Both the position numbers and the translations under genes were made by a program. Under the pieces are notes generated by a model, which had not been told where the DNA came from, made no database searches, and worked only from the letters and a program-made list of their open reading frames with translations. Shown here piece by piece: positions 27,674-36,852 of a stretch of 64,000 bases of DNA; the stretch's first letter is position 1; each line of letters starts with the position of its first letter. Origin of the DNA: Streptomyces sp. SCL15-4 (GTDB lineage Bacteria; Actinomycetota; Actinomycetes; Streptomycetales; Streptomycetaceae); contig NZ_JAOBTQ010000001.1 in assembly GCF_033366695.1 (NCBI RefSeq), positions 4,216,001 through 4,280,000 on the forward strand. Direction: 5' to 3'.

Positions 27674-28561
27674 TCAGGTGAGCTGGGCGGTTCTGATCAA
27701 GGCGAGCGCCAGGGCCAGCGCCAGGACCACGGCACAGGTGCCGTACTGCACCAGCGCCCGCCGCTCGCGCGGGGCGTGCACCATCGCATAGCCCGTGACG
27801 ACGCCGGCGACGAGCCCGCCGATGTGCGCCTGCCAGGAGATGTGCATCGACGGGTTGAAGGTGAAGATCATGTTGATCACCAGCAGGGCGACGACCGGCC
27901 GCAGGTCGTAGTTGAGCCGGCGCATCAGCACGGCGGTGGCGCCGAAGAGGCCGTAGAGCGCGCCCGAGGCGCCGAGCATCGGGGCATCGGGCGGCGTGAG
28001 CAGATAGGCCAGCGCACCGCCGGACAGCCCGGAGACGAAGTACACCGCCAGGTAACGCGACCGGCCGAGGGCCGCCTCCAGCGGGCCGCCGACCCACCAC
28101 AGGCTGAGCATGTTGAAGCCGATGTGCCAGTACGCCTCGTGCGCGAACATCGACGACACGAAGCGGTACCACTCGCCTCCGGCGACCCCCGAGGTCGGCG
28201 TGAACGGCTTCTCGGGCAGGCCGCCGAAGAGCACAACGTCGTACAGGAACGACGGGTTGGCCTTGATCGCGACGAACATCGCGAGGTTGATCCCGATGAG
28301 GATCTTGGTGAGCAGCCGGGGATCGGCCGTGACCGTGCCGCCGGCCAGCGTGCGCGGCCGGGAGACCCGCGGGGCGGGGCCCTCGCCGGCCGTGCCGCGG
28401 ACGCAGTCCGGGCACTGGAACCCGACCGAGGCGCTGACCATGCACTCCGGGCAGACGGGCCGTTCACAGCGGGTGCAGCGCACGCCGGTCTCGCGGTCCG
28501 GGTGCCGGTAGCACACGGGCGCGCTGTGGGCGTCCCGCGCGCTCCCTGCGGACTGCTCCAT
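27674..28561 (-). CDS. Rhomboid family intramembrane serine protease with N-terminal zinc ribbon
   Basis: 295 residues. The N-terminus (residues 17-55) has four CxxC-type cysteine pairs (CTRC, CPEC, CPDC plus CYRH) forming a B-box/zinc-ribbon-like module. The membrane part has six or more helices with the rhomboid motifs HIGFNMLSLW, GASGALYG (nucleophile Ser199) and QAHIGGLVAG (catalytic His246). All catalytic residues are present. Substrates are unknown. ATG 28561. Confidence 0.92.
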   Translation of the reverse strand: MEQSAGSARDAHSAPVCYRHPDRETGVRCTRCERPVCPECMVSASVGFQCPDCVRGTAGEGPAPRVSRPRTLAGGTVTADPRLLTKILIGINLAMFVAIKANPSFLYDVVLFGGLPEKPFTPTSGVAGGEWYRFVSSMFAHEAYWHIGFNMLSLWWVGGPLEAALGRSRYLAVYFVSGLSGGALAYLLTPPDAPMLGASGALYGLFGATAVLMRRLNYDLRPVVALLVINMIFTFNPSMHISWQAHIGGLVAGVVTGYAMVHAPRERRALVQYGTCAVVLALALALALIRTAQLT

Positions 28562-28672
28562 CAGATCCCCTTGCTCGTCGTGTCCGTGGCTGACGTCACC
28601 ATCCTGCCCCCTTCATCCTTACGGACGAGCACGGTGCCGGGTTCCCGCGCGGGAAGGCGCGGTGCGGCGGGC

Positions 28673-29203
28673 TCAGCTCTCGCGGGTCTCGACGAGCACC
28701 GTCTCCAGCACGACGTCGGTCAGCGGCCGGTCGTTGCGTCCCGTCGGCACGCACGCGATGGCGTCCACGACCTTGCGCCCGGCCGGGGTGCTGACCTCGC
28801 CGAAGATGGTGCGCTTGCCGTTCAGCCAGGTGCTCGGGGTGACGGTGATGAAGAACTGCGAGCCGTTGGTGCCCGGGCCGGCGCTGGCCATCGCCATCAG
28901 ATACGGCGTGTCGAAGGCGAGGTCGGGGTGGCACTCGTCCTCGAAGCCGTAGCCGGGGCCGCCGAGTCCGTTGCCCAGCGGGTCGCCGCCCTGGATCATG
29001 AAGCCGCCGATCACCGAGTGGAAGACCGTGCCGTCGTAGAGCCGGTCCCTGCTGCGCACGCCGGTGCGGGGATGGACCCACTCGCGTTCGCCGCGCGCCA
29101 GTTCCACGAAGTTCCTGACCGTGACGGGCGCGTGCAGCGGGAAGAGGCGGATCTCGATGTCGCCGAGAGTGGTCTTCAAGGTGGCGTAGAGCTGCTCGGC
29201 CAC
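28673..29203 (-). CDS. Peptidyl-prolyl cis-trans isomerase, cyclophilin type
   Basis: 176 residues, a single cyclophilin domain with no signal peptide, hence cytoplasmic. Landmarks: LFPLHAPVTVRNFVELARG, YDGTVFHSVIGGFMIQGGDP, and SQFFITVTPSTWLNGKRTIFGEV carrying the active-site Gln-Phe-Phe and the Leu/Trp pocket. It accelerates prolyl isomerisation during protein folding. GTG start with GGAAGG upstream. Position matches the conserved ppiA gene downstream of the rhomboid gene in streptomycetes. Confidence 0.92.
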   Translation of the reverse strand: MAEQLYATLKTTLGDIEIRLFPLHAPVTVRNFVELARGEREWVHPRTGVRSRDRLYDGTVFHSVIGGFMIQGGDPLGNGLGGPGYGFEDECHPDLAFDTPYLMAMASAGPGTNGSQFFITVTPSTWLNGKRTIFGEVSTPAGRKVVDAIACVPTGRNDRPLTDVVLETVLVETRES

Positions 29204-29413
29204 GGTCCGCCTTCCGTCGTCGTTCCACCGCGGTCCTTTGATCCTTCCACGCCCCCGGCCCGCCGACGCCCGGTGGCGACCGCCCGGATCGATCCGACAT
29301 CATCGGTCGGCACCCATATGCCCGCCCGCGCGTGCCGCACCGGCGCTCGGCAGGCATGATCCGTAAAAGGGTGGAAAGTCGAAATACCGTACGCCACCGA
29401 GGAGGAGGAACCC

Positions 29414-30124
29414 GTGACCCGCATTGACAGCGTGCGCGCCGCGACCGGCTCGGCGAAGGACAGCGTGCTGCACGCCGCGGAAGTGGTGGCGCCCTACGCC
29501 GACACCGCCAAGGAGCGTGCCGCGTACTACGCGCAGGAGGCACGCGTACGGCTGGCGCCCGTGGTGTCGCAGGCCGCGGAGCAGGCCCGCGTGCAGTACG
29601 ACGCCCGGCTCGCCCCGCGCCTCGAACAGGCCCTCGCCCATGTGCCGCCGAAGGTGGACCTGGCCGCCCAGGAAGCCGCCCTTCGCACCCGCAAGGCTGC
29701 CCGGCAGGCCGCCCTGTACTCCCGTCCGAAGATCGAGCAGGCGGTGGCGGCGACCGCCCCCGTGCGCGACGAGGCCGCCGCGCGCGGCGCCGCCGCGATG
29801 GCCGCGCTGCGCGGTCAGGTCTCGGCCGAGGACGTCCAGAAGCTGGTCCGGCGCCGGCAGCGGCGGTCCCGGACCGGCCGCACCGTGAAGGTGTGCGCGG
29901 TGCTGACCGTCCTGGCGGGCGGCGCCTTCGCGGCCTGGAAGTGGTGGGACAAGCAGGCCAACCCCGACTGGCTGGTCGAGCCGCCCGCCCCGACGGAGGT
30001 CCCCGACTCGCCCCGGCTCACCTCCGTGGACGGCACCGGCCCGGCCGGACTGGACCCCGAGGTGCGGGCCAAGCAGGACGAGACGGACGCGGAGGGCACC
30101 ACCGGCGAGGACGACCGGCCCTGA
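29414..30124 (+). CDS. DUF5324 family protein
   Basis: 236 residues. Ala/Arg/Glu-rich helical N-terminal two thirds with a heptad-like pattern, one membrane helix near residue 160 (VCAVLTVLAGGAFAAWKWW) and an acidic Pro/Thr/Asp-rich tail of about 50 residues. This family is conserved in Streptomyces at this place and has no assigned function. GTG at 29414 has a perfect GGAGGAGG site eight bases upstream. Divergent from the cyclophilin gene. Confidence 0.82.
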   Translation: MTRIDSVRAATGSAKDSVLHAAEVVAPYADTAKERAAYYAQEARVRLAPVVSQAAEQARVQYDARLAPRLEQALAHVPPKVDLAAQEAALRTRKAARQAALYSRPKIEQAVAATAPVRDEAAARGAAAMAALRGQVSAEDVQKLVRRRQRRSRTGRTVKVCAVLTVLAGGAFAAWKWWDKQANPDWLVEPPAPTEVPDSPRLTSVDGTGPAGLDPEVRAKQDETDAEGTTGEDDRP

Positions 30125-30143
30125 GCCCCCGCGGACCCGAAGG

Positions 30144-30168
30144 AGCCTCCGCCGCACCGGCGGAGGCT
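30144..30168. terminator. Terminator between DUF5324 and the AmCP operon
   Basis: Perfect 10-bp stem AGCCTCCGCC/GGCGGAGGCT with a 5-nt loop, lying between convergent genes. It ends both the DUF5324 transcript and the long minus-strand operon that starts near 42.7 kb. Confidence 0.75.
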
Positions 30169-30170
30169 TC

Positions 30171-31382
30171 TCAGCTCGCGCGCGCGTAACGGCTGCCGGG
30201 GCGCGGCAGACGCAGGTGGCCCCGCAGGGTCGTCGCGTCGTAGGCCGTGCGGAACGCACCGCGCCGCTGGAGCTCCGGCACCAGGCCGCGGGTGATCCCG
30301 ACGAGGTCGTGCGGCAGCGCGCCGGGACGCAGCCGGAAGCCGTCCAGGCCGGCCTCGCGCCAGTCCAGCAGCAGGTCGGCCAGTTCGCCGGGGGTGCCGG
30401 TGAACACCTCGGCGTCGGAGGCGAGCGGGGCGCCGTCCAGGTCGTCCAGGCGCGCCTTGCGGCGGGCGGCGGCGCCCGGCTCGGCGTCCAGGAAGACCAG
30501 GACCTCCGCGAACCGCAGCAGCGGCCTCGCCCTGGTGTCCCGGCCGGTGCGCCGGACGGCCGTGTCCACCTGGGCGAGGACCGCCTCCGCTCCCGCCCGG
30601 TCGTGCGGGGTGATCCACACGGCGTCGGCGGCGCGCGCCGCGAACTCGTACGGCACGCTGGCGTGCGCCAGGCTCATCACCGGCGGCTGTCCCTGGGGCG
30701 GGCGCGGGATGATCGCCGGGCCCCGGACGCTGAAGTGCTCGCCCTCGAAGTCGATGTGGTGGATCTTGTCCCGGTCGATGAAGCGGCCGGTGGCGGCGTC
30801 GCGGATCTCCGCGTCGTCCTCCCAGCTGTCCCACAGCCGCCGGACGACCTCCACCGCGTCGGCGGCCTCGTCGAACAGCGGGCTCAGGCGCCGGCCGATC
30901 CGCTCCGGGTCACGCACGTCCTCGTCGGTGAGTCGCGGGGTCGTACGGCGGCCGAAGTGATCGGCGTCGGCGGCGCGCGAGGCGATCTGCGGGCGCAGGC
31001 CGGCCCGGCCGGTGCTCGCGTAGTCCAGGGTGGCGAGGCCGGTGGAGACGTGGAACGGCTCGGTGTGGGTGAGGTTCGCGGTCGGGACCAGGCCGATGTG
31101 CGTGGTCAGCGGTGCCACGCGGGCCGCGAGCAGGACCGCGTCCAGGCTGCCGCGGACCTGGTCGACGCGGTCGTCGGGCCGGTGGAAGGCGGCCGACTGC
31201 ACGCCGAGCGCGTCCTCGAAGGTGACGAAGTCCAGCAGGCCGCGCTCGGCCTCGGTGACCAGGTCCGCCCAGTACTCCGCGCGGAACAGGTCGGCGGGGC
31301 GGGCGTCCTCGGCGCGCCAGGCCGCCGGGTGCCAGCCGGCGGCGTCCAGGGCGACGGCGAGGTGCAGCGGGGGCGCGGTCAC
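30171..31382 (-). CDS. LLM-class flavin-dependent oxidoreductase
   Basis: 403 residues with the bacterial luciferase-like barrel. Useful landmarks are LLDFVTFEDALGVQ near residue 52, TTHIGLVPTANLTHTEPFH with the conserved His region, GRAGLRPQIAS, and GPAIIPRPPQGQPPVMSLAHAS. Its closest known relatives are the NtaA/SnaA/DszA monooxygenases, which use FMNH2 and O2 on amines, sulfones or cyclic amides. Last gene of the AmCP operon, with a GTGA overlap to the second LLM enzyme. No flavin reductase is in the window, so a housekeeping enzyme must supply FMNH2. Confidence 0.88.
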   Translation of the reverse strand: MTAPPLHLAVALDAAGWHPAAWRAEDARPADLFRAEYWADLVTEAERGLLDFVTFEDALGVQSAAFHRPDDRVDQVRGSLDAVLLAARVAPLTTHIGLVPTANLTHTEPFHVSTGLATLDYASTGRAGLRPQIASRAADADHFGRRTTPRLTDEDVRDPERIGRRLSPLFDEAADAVEVVRRLWDSWEDDAEIRDAATGRFIDRDKIHHIDFEGEHFSVRGPAIIPRPPQGQPPVMSLAHASVPYEFAARAADAVWITPHDRAGAEAVLAQVDTAVRRTGRDTRARPLLRFAEVLVFLDAEPGAAARRKARLDDLDGAPLASDAEVFTGTPGELADLLLDWREAGLDGFRLRPGALPHDLVGITRGLVPELQRRGAFRTAYDATTLRGHLRLPRPGSRYARAS

Positions 31383-32755
31383 GGGGTCTCCTTCGGTACG
31401 GGGGCGGGCGCCGGTTCGTGGCGCAGGCCCAAGTGGTCGCGCAGGGTCGGGCCCGTGTAGTCGCGCCGGAAGACGCCCTTCTCCTGGAGCAGCGGCACCA
31501 CCCGGTCCACGAAGTCGTCCAGCCCGCCGGGGGTCAGGTGCGGGACGAGGACGAAGCCGTCGGCGCCGCCGGTCTGCACGAAGTGGTCGATGGCGTCGGC
31601 GACGGTGCCCGGGGCGCCGACGAAGGTCTGGCCGCCCGAGACCTCGATGACCAGGTCGCGGATGCTCAGTTGGCGTTCCTCGGCGAGGGCCCGCCAGCCG
31701 CGGGCGATCTCGTCGCGGTCGCGGCGGAAGAGCGAGTGGCCCTTGAGCATCTGCGCGTCGGGCGCGGGGTCGATGTCCGGCAGCGGCCCGTCGGGGTCGT
31801 AGCCGGACAGGTCGCGGCCCCAGACGGCCTCCAGGTGCGCGATCGCGGTCTGCGGGCTCACCTGGGCGCGGGTGATCTCGTCGGCGTAGGCGGCGGCCTC
31901 GGCGTCGCTGTCGGCCACCACCACGGTGGCCGTCGGCAGGATCTTCAGCTGGTCCGGGGTGCGGCCGTACCGGGCCAGGCGGGACTTGACGTCCCGGTAG
32001 AAGGCGCGGGCCTGGTCGAGCCGGTTGTACTTGCTGAAGACGACGTCGGCCTCGGCCGCGGCGAACTCCCGGCCCGGCCCGGACTCGCCCGCCTGGATGA
32101 CCACCGGGTGCCCCTGGGGCGGGCGCGGGGTGGTGAAGCGGCCGGATACGGCGAAGTGCTCACCGTGGTGGGCGAAGCGGCCGGCGCCGGGCCGGACGAA
32201 CGCGCCGGCCGCCGCGTCGGCGCGCACGTCCCCCTCGGCCCAGCTGTCCCACAGCTCGCGCGCGGTGGCCAGGAACTCCGCCGCGCGCGCGTACCGGTCG
32301 GACTCGGCGAGGAAGCCGCCGCGCCGGAAGTTCTCGCCGGTGAACGCGTCGAAGCTGGTGACCACGTTCCAGGCGGCGCGCCCGCCGCTGAGGTGGTCCA
32401 GGGTGGCCAGCCGGCGCGCCACCTCGTAGGGCTCGTTGAACGTGGCGTTGACGGTGGCGGCCAGCCCCAGCCGGGTGGTGACCGCGGCCAGGGCGCTGAG
32501 CTGGGTGAGATTCTCCGGCCGGCCCACCACGTCCAGGTCGTACAGCTGCCCCTTGTGCTCGCGCAGCCTCAGTCCCTCGGCCAGGAAGAAGAAGTCGAAC
32601 CGGCCGCGTTCGGCGGTCCGCGCGAGGTGGCGGAAGGACTCGAAGGCGATCTGGCTGCGCGAGCGCGGGTCGGACCAGACGGTCACGTTGTGGATGCCGG
32701 GCAGCTGGGCGGCGAGGTGTATCTGCTTGCGGCCCGTGGTCTCGGGGCCGCTCAT
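31379..32755 (-). CDS. NtaA/SnaA/DszA family FMN-dependent monooxygenase
   Basis: 458 residues. The family pattern is nearly complete: QIHLAAQLPGIHNVTVWSDP at the start, FDFFFLAEGLRLREHKG, NATFNEPYEVARRLATLDHLSGGRAAWNVVTS, then PRPPQGHPVVIQAGES and ADVVFSKYN. Members oxidise nitrilotriacetate, pristinamycin IIB or dibenzothiophene sulfone with FMNH2. In this cluster it could hydroxylate a nitrogen or carbon of the carrier-borne or released amino acid. Overlaps the GguC-like gene (ATGA) and the next LLM gene (GTGA). Confidence 0.9.
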   Translation of the reverse strand: MSGPETTGRKQIHLAAQLPGIHNVTVWSDPRSRSQIAFESFRHLARTAERGRFDFFFLAEGLRLREHKGQLYDLDVVGRPENLTQLSALAAVTTRLGLAATVNATFNEPYEVARRLATLDHLSGGRAAWNVVTSFDAFTGENFRRGGFLAESDRYARAAEFLATARELWDSWAEGDVRADAAAGAFVRPGAGRFAHHGEHFAVSGRFTTPRPPQGHPVVIQAGESGPGREFAAAEADVVFSKYNRLDQARAFYRDVKSRLARYGRTPDQLKILPTATVVVADSDAEAAAYADEITRAQVSPQTAIAHLEAVWGRDLSGYDPDGPLPDIDPAPDAQMLKGHSLFRRDRDEIARGWRALAEERQLSIRDLVIEVSGGQTFVGAPGTVADAIDHFVQTGGADGFVLVPHLTPGGLDDFVDRVVPLLQEKGVFRRDYTGPTLRDHLGLRHEPAPAPVPKETP

Positions 32756-33681
32756 TCGGCGGGGAGCACGGCCGCGGGGGCCGGGGAGACGTAGCGCACG
32801 GTGTTGTCGAAGGCGATGCCGTGGCTCTTGACGTCGATGGCGATGCGGTCGCCGTCGGCGATGCGGAACCCGTCGTGGAAGCTGGCCTCGTCGGCGCCCA
32901 GCAGGACGTAGTTGACCAGGCCGGGCCGCCGCACCGCCGGGAAGGAGAACAGGTGCTCGGCCATGTCCCGGATCCGGAAGTACAGCGCGTCGCCGCCGCA
33001 GTCGAAGCTTCCCTCCCAGGCCGTCGCGCCGTCCCGGACGATGGTGACGCGGCCGGTCGCCGAGCGCGGCGGCGCCCCGAGGAACAGCCAGGGCGCGAGC
33101 GCGGTGTCGCACAGCTTGCAGTACGGGTTGTAGCCGGGGTCCTTGCGGTGCAGGCCGATGTCGCACAGGTCGTTGCCGAAGGTGTAGCCGGCGTAGTGCG
33201 GGGTGCCGTCGGCGTCGTTGACGTAGACGAGCGCGATCTCCGGCTCCTCGATGAGGGCGACGGGGCGGGCGGGCACGATCAGGTCCTCGCCGGGCAGCCG
33301 GGCCCAGTCGCCGAAGCCCTTGAAGAACCACTTGGGCGGGGTGAACTCGCCGTCCTCCGGCTGGCTCTGACCGTTCCACTTCTTCTTGTGGGTGCCCATG
33401 AAGCCGCTCAGCAGCGCGGTGCCGGGCGCCTCGGGCAGCAGCGGCACCACCGGGCGCACGCCCGGGTCGCCGGCCGGGACGACGACCGTCTCGGCACCCT
33501 CGGTGACCGCGGCCCGGACGGCGTCCGCGGAACCGTCGGTGTGCAGGAACGCGGCGGCCAGGGCGCCCTCGGCCACCCGGTACAGGGTCTGCGGCTCGCC
33601 CGGCTCGGGCAGGCCGAAGGTGACGTGGCGGCGGCCTTCGTGAACCACCTCGGTGAGGACGGGCGGCAGGGACTGGGACAT
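32752..33681 (-). CDS. GguC/AraD1-like fumarylacetoacetate-hydrolase family protein
   Basis: 309 residues. The C-terminal two thirds match the FAH fold in its GguC branch: PPKWFFKGFGDW, EEPEIALVYV with the metal-binding acidic pair, GYTFGNDLCDIGLH, and RRPGLVNYVLLGADEASF. FAH-type enzymes act on 2-oxo acids as hydratases, dehydratases or C-C hydrolases; AraD1 dehydrates 2-keto-3-deoxy-arabinonate. A hydratase/dehydratase step on a 2-oxo-4-hydroxy acid would go well with the HMGL-type aldolase in this operon. That pairing is inference. Ribosome-binding site GGAGG is good. Confidence 0.75.
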   Translation of the reverse strand: MSQSLPPVLTEVVHEGRRHVTFGLPEPGEPQTLYRVAEGALAAAFLHTDGSADAVRAAVTEGAETVVVPAGDPGVRPVVPLLPEAPGTALLSGFMGTHKKKWNGQSQPEDGEFTPPKWFFKGFGDWARLPGEDLIVPARPVALIEEPEIALVYVNDADGTPHYAGYTFGNDLCDIGLHRKDPGYNPYCKLCDTALAPWLFLGAPPRSATGRVTIVRDGATAWEGSFDCGGDALYFRIRDMAEHLFSFPAVRRPGLVNYVLLGADEASFHDGFRIADGDRIAIDVKSHGIAFDNTVRYVSPAPAAVLPAE

Positions 33682-33700
33682 GAGAAGCCTCCGGGTGCGG

Positions 33701-35197
33701 TCAGGATCGGGGGGCGGTCAGGTCGGTCAGGGCGTCGCCGAGGTGGTCCAGGGCCTCGCGGATCCACGGCAGGGCGAGCGGGTCGGCGGCGGTCAGCGCG
33801 GTGGTGCGCCGCTCGTCGGTGTCGCCGTACAGACGGCTGGTGGCGGCCCGGATGCGCAGGGCGCCGTCCGGTTCGCCGAAGGCGCTCGCCGGCAGCACGC
33901 CGACGCCGTGCCGCTCGACGAGGAACCGGACCAGGCCGGCGCCGTCGGTGATGCCGTGCGCGGCGCCGAGGCGGGCGCGCAGCGGCTCGAAGTCCGGGTA
34001 GAGGTAGCAGGTCGCGGTGACCGGTGCGAGACGCGCGCCGGCCTCGGTGAAGCGGACGGCCGCCGCGCGGGCCACGAGGGCGTGCAGCCGGCGGCCCGCC
34101 GCGATCCGCTCGGTGATCTCCGGGGGCTCGGCGAAGGCGTAGGCCGCGGCGGACTGCACCGGGGCGGGCGGGCTGGACCAGATCTGGCTGGCCACGGAGA
34201 GCAGCGTGGTGCGCAGCTCGCGCCCGGCGGGGCTGTCGGGCAGCCGGGCCACGCCGGTGCGCCAGCCGCCGACCGCGAGGTTCTTGGTCAGGCCGGTGGT
34301 GACGACGGTGCGCTCGGGGGCGTAGGCCGCCGGGGAGACGGCGGGCCGGGCCGGGTCGTGGACCAGGTCGCCGTAGATCTCGTCGGAGATCACGAACAGG
34401 TCCAGGTCGCGGGCGACCGCGGCCAGGCGCCGTACGGTCGCGGCCGGCGCGACGGTGCCGGTCGGGTTGTCCGGCACCGTCACCACCACCGCGCGCGGGT
34501 TCCGGCCGGCGGCGCGGGCGGCGGTGACCGTCTCGCGCAGCCGGGCGGGGTCCGGGACGCCGCCCTGGCCGGGCAGGATCGGCACGGGCAGCGGCCGGCC
34601 GCCGGCGAGCCGGGCCTGCGCGGCGTAGCTGACCCAGCTCGGCACCGGCACCACCACGTCCCCGCCGACCGCCAGGAGCAGCGCGTACAGCAGCGTCTTG
34701 CTGCCCGGGCCGGCCACCACCAGCCCGGGGTCGGTGGCCAGGCCGCGGCGGCTCCAGTAGCTGGCGGCGGCCTCGCGCAGCGCGGGCCCGCCGGCCACGG
34801 GGCCGTAGGCGTTCTCCCCGGCCGCCTCGGCCAGCCGCGCCCGCAGCTCCGGCAGCACGGGCAGCCCGATCTCGCCACTGGTCATGGCCAGCACCCGCTG
34901 TCCCGCCCGCCGCCGCGCCTCCAGCGCGGCATCGGCCGCGAGCGTGGCCGACATGGGGACGGCGGCGGCCCGGCGGGGAGCGGGGGTGGTCCGCGGGTCC
35001 CGGTGCGGCCCCGGCTCCCCGGCCGACGGCACGGCCGCCGACGGGGCCTCGTGCGAGGACGCCTCGGGAGCCAGGGCCCCGGCCGGCTGCGGCGCCGGCC
35101 GCGCGGCCTCCGGAGAGGCCGGGCGCGGGGCCGCCTCGGAAGCCGAGGGCCCGGCCGCCGGTGCGGGGGTGTGCGGGGTGGTGGGCACCTCGGTCAC
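33701..35197 (-). CDS. PLP-dependent class I/II aminotransferase with extended N-terminus
   Basis: 498 residues. An Ala/Pro-rich, low-complexity segment of about 75 residues precedes a fold type I aminotransferase. PLP landmarks: the NAYGPVAGGPALREA start, VTVPDNPTGT, DEIYGDLVHD with the pyridine-N Asp, and the Schiff-base lysine in TGLTKNLAVGGWRTG; C-terminal LRIRAAT holds the substrate carboxylate Arg. It could install or remove an amino group on the AmCP product or on the aldolase product. GTG start overlaps the adenylate-forming gene stop. The N-terminal tail has no counterpart in ordinary family members. Confidence 0.88.
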   Translation of the reverse strand: MTEVPTTPHTPAPAAGPSASEAAPRPASPEAARPAPQPAGALAPEASSHEAPSAAVPSAGEPGPHRDPRTTPAPRRAAAVPMSATLAADAALEARRRAGQRVLAMTSGEIGLPVLPELRARLAEAAGENAYGPVAGGPALREAAASYWSRRGLATDPGLVVAGPGSKTLLYALLLAVGGDVVVPVPSWVSYAAQARLAGGRPLPVPILPGQGGVPDPARLRETVTAARAAGRNPRAVVVTVPDNPTGTVAPAATVRRLAAVARDLDLFVISDEIYGDLVHDPARPAVSPAAYAPERTVVTTGLTKNLAVGGWRTGVARLPDSPAGRELRTTLLSVASQIWSSPPAPVQSAAAYAFAEPPEITERIAAGRRLHALVARAAAVRFTEAGARLAPVTATCYLYPDFEPLRARLGAAHGITDGAGLVRFLVERHGVGVLPASAFGEPDGALRIRAATSRLYGDTDERRTTALTAADPLALPWIREALDHLGDALTDLTAPRS

Positions 35198-36852
35198 CCC
35201 GTTCCGTAGCGGTGGCGCAGTTCGGCCTTGCGGACCTTGCCGGTCAGGGTTTTGGGGAGGGCCGGCAGCAGCTCGACGCGGTCCGGGAGGAACCGTTCGT
35301 CGTGCCCGGAGGCGCGGACCCGGTCGCGGATCTCGGCCAGGGTCGGGGCCTGGCCGTCGCGCGGGACCACGACCGCGCAGATGACCGGGTCGGCGCCGGC
35401 CGTGGCGGGCGGAAGGCCGACCAGCGCGGCCTCGACGGCCTTCGGGTGGCTGCCGACGACCGCCTCCAGCTCGGTCATGGGGGCCACCTGCCCGTCGCGC
35501 ACGATGGCGTCCCGGGCCCGGCCGACGATGCGGATGCCGCCGTGCCCGTCGTCCCGGGCCAGGTCCCCGGTGTCGAACCAGCCGTCCGCGTCGAACTCGG
35601 CGGCGAAGACCTCCTCGCGCCGGTAGTAGCCGAGGGCCAGGGAGGCACCGCGCACCTTCAGCCGGCCCGTGCCGTCGGCGCCGGGCGACTCGATGCGCAA
35701 GCGCATGGCGTCGATGGGGCTGCCGTTGCTGTACGCGGCCCAGTCCTCCGGGTCGGCGGGCCGGGTCATCGTCACGGGGCCGTTCTCGGACATGCCCCAC
35801 AGCGAGTACGTCCGCGCGCCCAGCGCCGCGTGCACCTCGTCGGCCAGCTCCTTCAGCACCGGCGCGGAGCCGATGACCACGTGCCGCAGGGTGCCGGTGT
35901 CGCGCTTCTCGGCCCGCTGGGACGCGGCCACGTCGGCGAGCGTGGCCGGCGGCCCGTACAGCAGCGTGGCGCCGTAGCGCTCCACGAGGTCCAGCAGCGC
36001 CTCGTTCTTGCGGACGTCCTGGAAGGCGACGGTGCCGCCGAGCAGGACGCTTCCGAGGACGCCCTGCGCGAAGCCGGAGTAGTGCACCAGCGGGGTGGAC
36101 ACCGCGGCCACCCAGTCCTCGCCGGAGGCGAACGCGTCGACGTAGCCGCGCACGGCCGAGTGGACGGTGTTCTGGCTGTGCAGCACGCCCTTGGACTCGC
36201 CGGTGGTACCGGAGGTGAACAGCACCACGAACGGCTCGTCGGGCCCGAGGGCCAGGCCCTCCAGCCGTCCTTCGGCGCCGGGCTCCTCCTCGCGGGGCGC
36301 GGCCACGAAGTGCTCGTGGAAGGACATGGCGCCGTCCGGCACCGGGCCGTCCACGACCGCGACGTGGGCGAGCGCGGGCAGCTCGGCCCGCAGCCCGGTG
36401 ACGATCTTCGCCAGCGGGGTGCCCGACCACTCCGGGAGCGTGACCGCGACCCGGGCCTCCGTCAGCCCGAGCCGGTGCCGCAGCTCCTCCTCGGGGCAGA
36501 TCGGGGAGATCGGGCAGATGACGGCGCCGACGCGCATGCACGCGAACATCAGCGGCACCATCTCCCACCGGTTGGGCAGCTGGACGGCGACGACGTCACC
36601 GCGGCGCACGCCGAGCCGGAGCAGGGCGAGCGCGAACCGGTCGGTGAGCCGGGCCAGTTCGGCGTAGTCCAGGGTGTCGGTGCGGGACTCGGCGACGCGC
36701 CGGCCGGCGACGGCCAGCCGGTGCGGGTGCTCGCGGGCCTGGCGGCGCAGGTCGTCCAGGAAGGTCTCCGTACGCCACCAGCCGCGGCGCAGGTACTCGG
36801 CGGCGTCCTCGGACGCGGCGGCCGGGCGCCGGGTCTGGACCGGGGCGGTCAT
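35194..36852 (-). CDS. AMP-dependent acyl-CoA synthetase/ligase family protein
   Basis: 552 residues of the adenylate-forming (ANL) superfamily. Motifs: A3 LFTSGTTGESKG, A5 YSLWGMSENGPVT, A7 GWFDTGDLA, A8 RIVGRARDAIVRDG, and the A10 lysine in PKTLTGKVRK. No carrier or condensation domain is attached. It should activate a carboxylic acid as acyl-AMP and give a CoA thioester or a direct amide. Closest in look to cyclohexanecarboxylate- and medium-chain-CoA ligases. Overlaps both neighbours (GTGA, ATGA), so it belongs to the AmCP operon. Confidence 0.88.
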   Translation of the reverse strand: MTAPVQTRRPAAASEDAAEYLRRGWWRTETFLDDLRRQAREHPHRLAVAGRRVAESRTDTLDYAELARLTDRFALALLRLGVRRGDVVAVQLPNRWEMVPLMFACMRVGAVICPISPICPEEELRHRLGLTEARVAVTLPEWSGTPLAKIVTGLRAELPALAHVAVVDGPVPDGAMSFHEHFVAAPREEEPGAEGRLEGLALGPDEPFVVLFTSGTTGESKGVLHSQNTVHSAVRGYVDAFASGEDWVAAVSTPLVHYSGFAQGVLGSVLLGGTVAFQDVRKNEALLDLVERYGATLLYGPPATLADVAASQRAEKRDTGTLRHVVIGSAPVLKELADEVHAALGARTYSLWGMSENGPVTMTRPADPEDWAAYSNGSPIDAMRLRIESPGADGTGRLKVRGASLALGYYRREEVFAAEFDADGWFDTGDLARDDGHGGIRIVGRARDAIVRDGQVAPMTELEAVVGSHPKAVEAALVGLPPATAGADPVICAVVVPRDGQAPTLAEIRDRVRASGHDERFLPDRVELLPALPKTLTGKVRKAELRHRYGTG

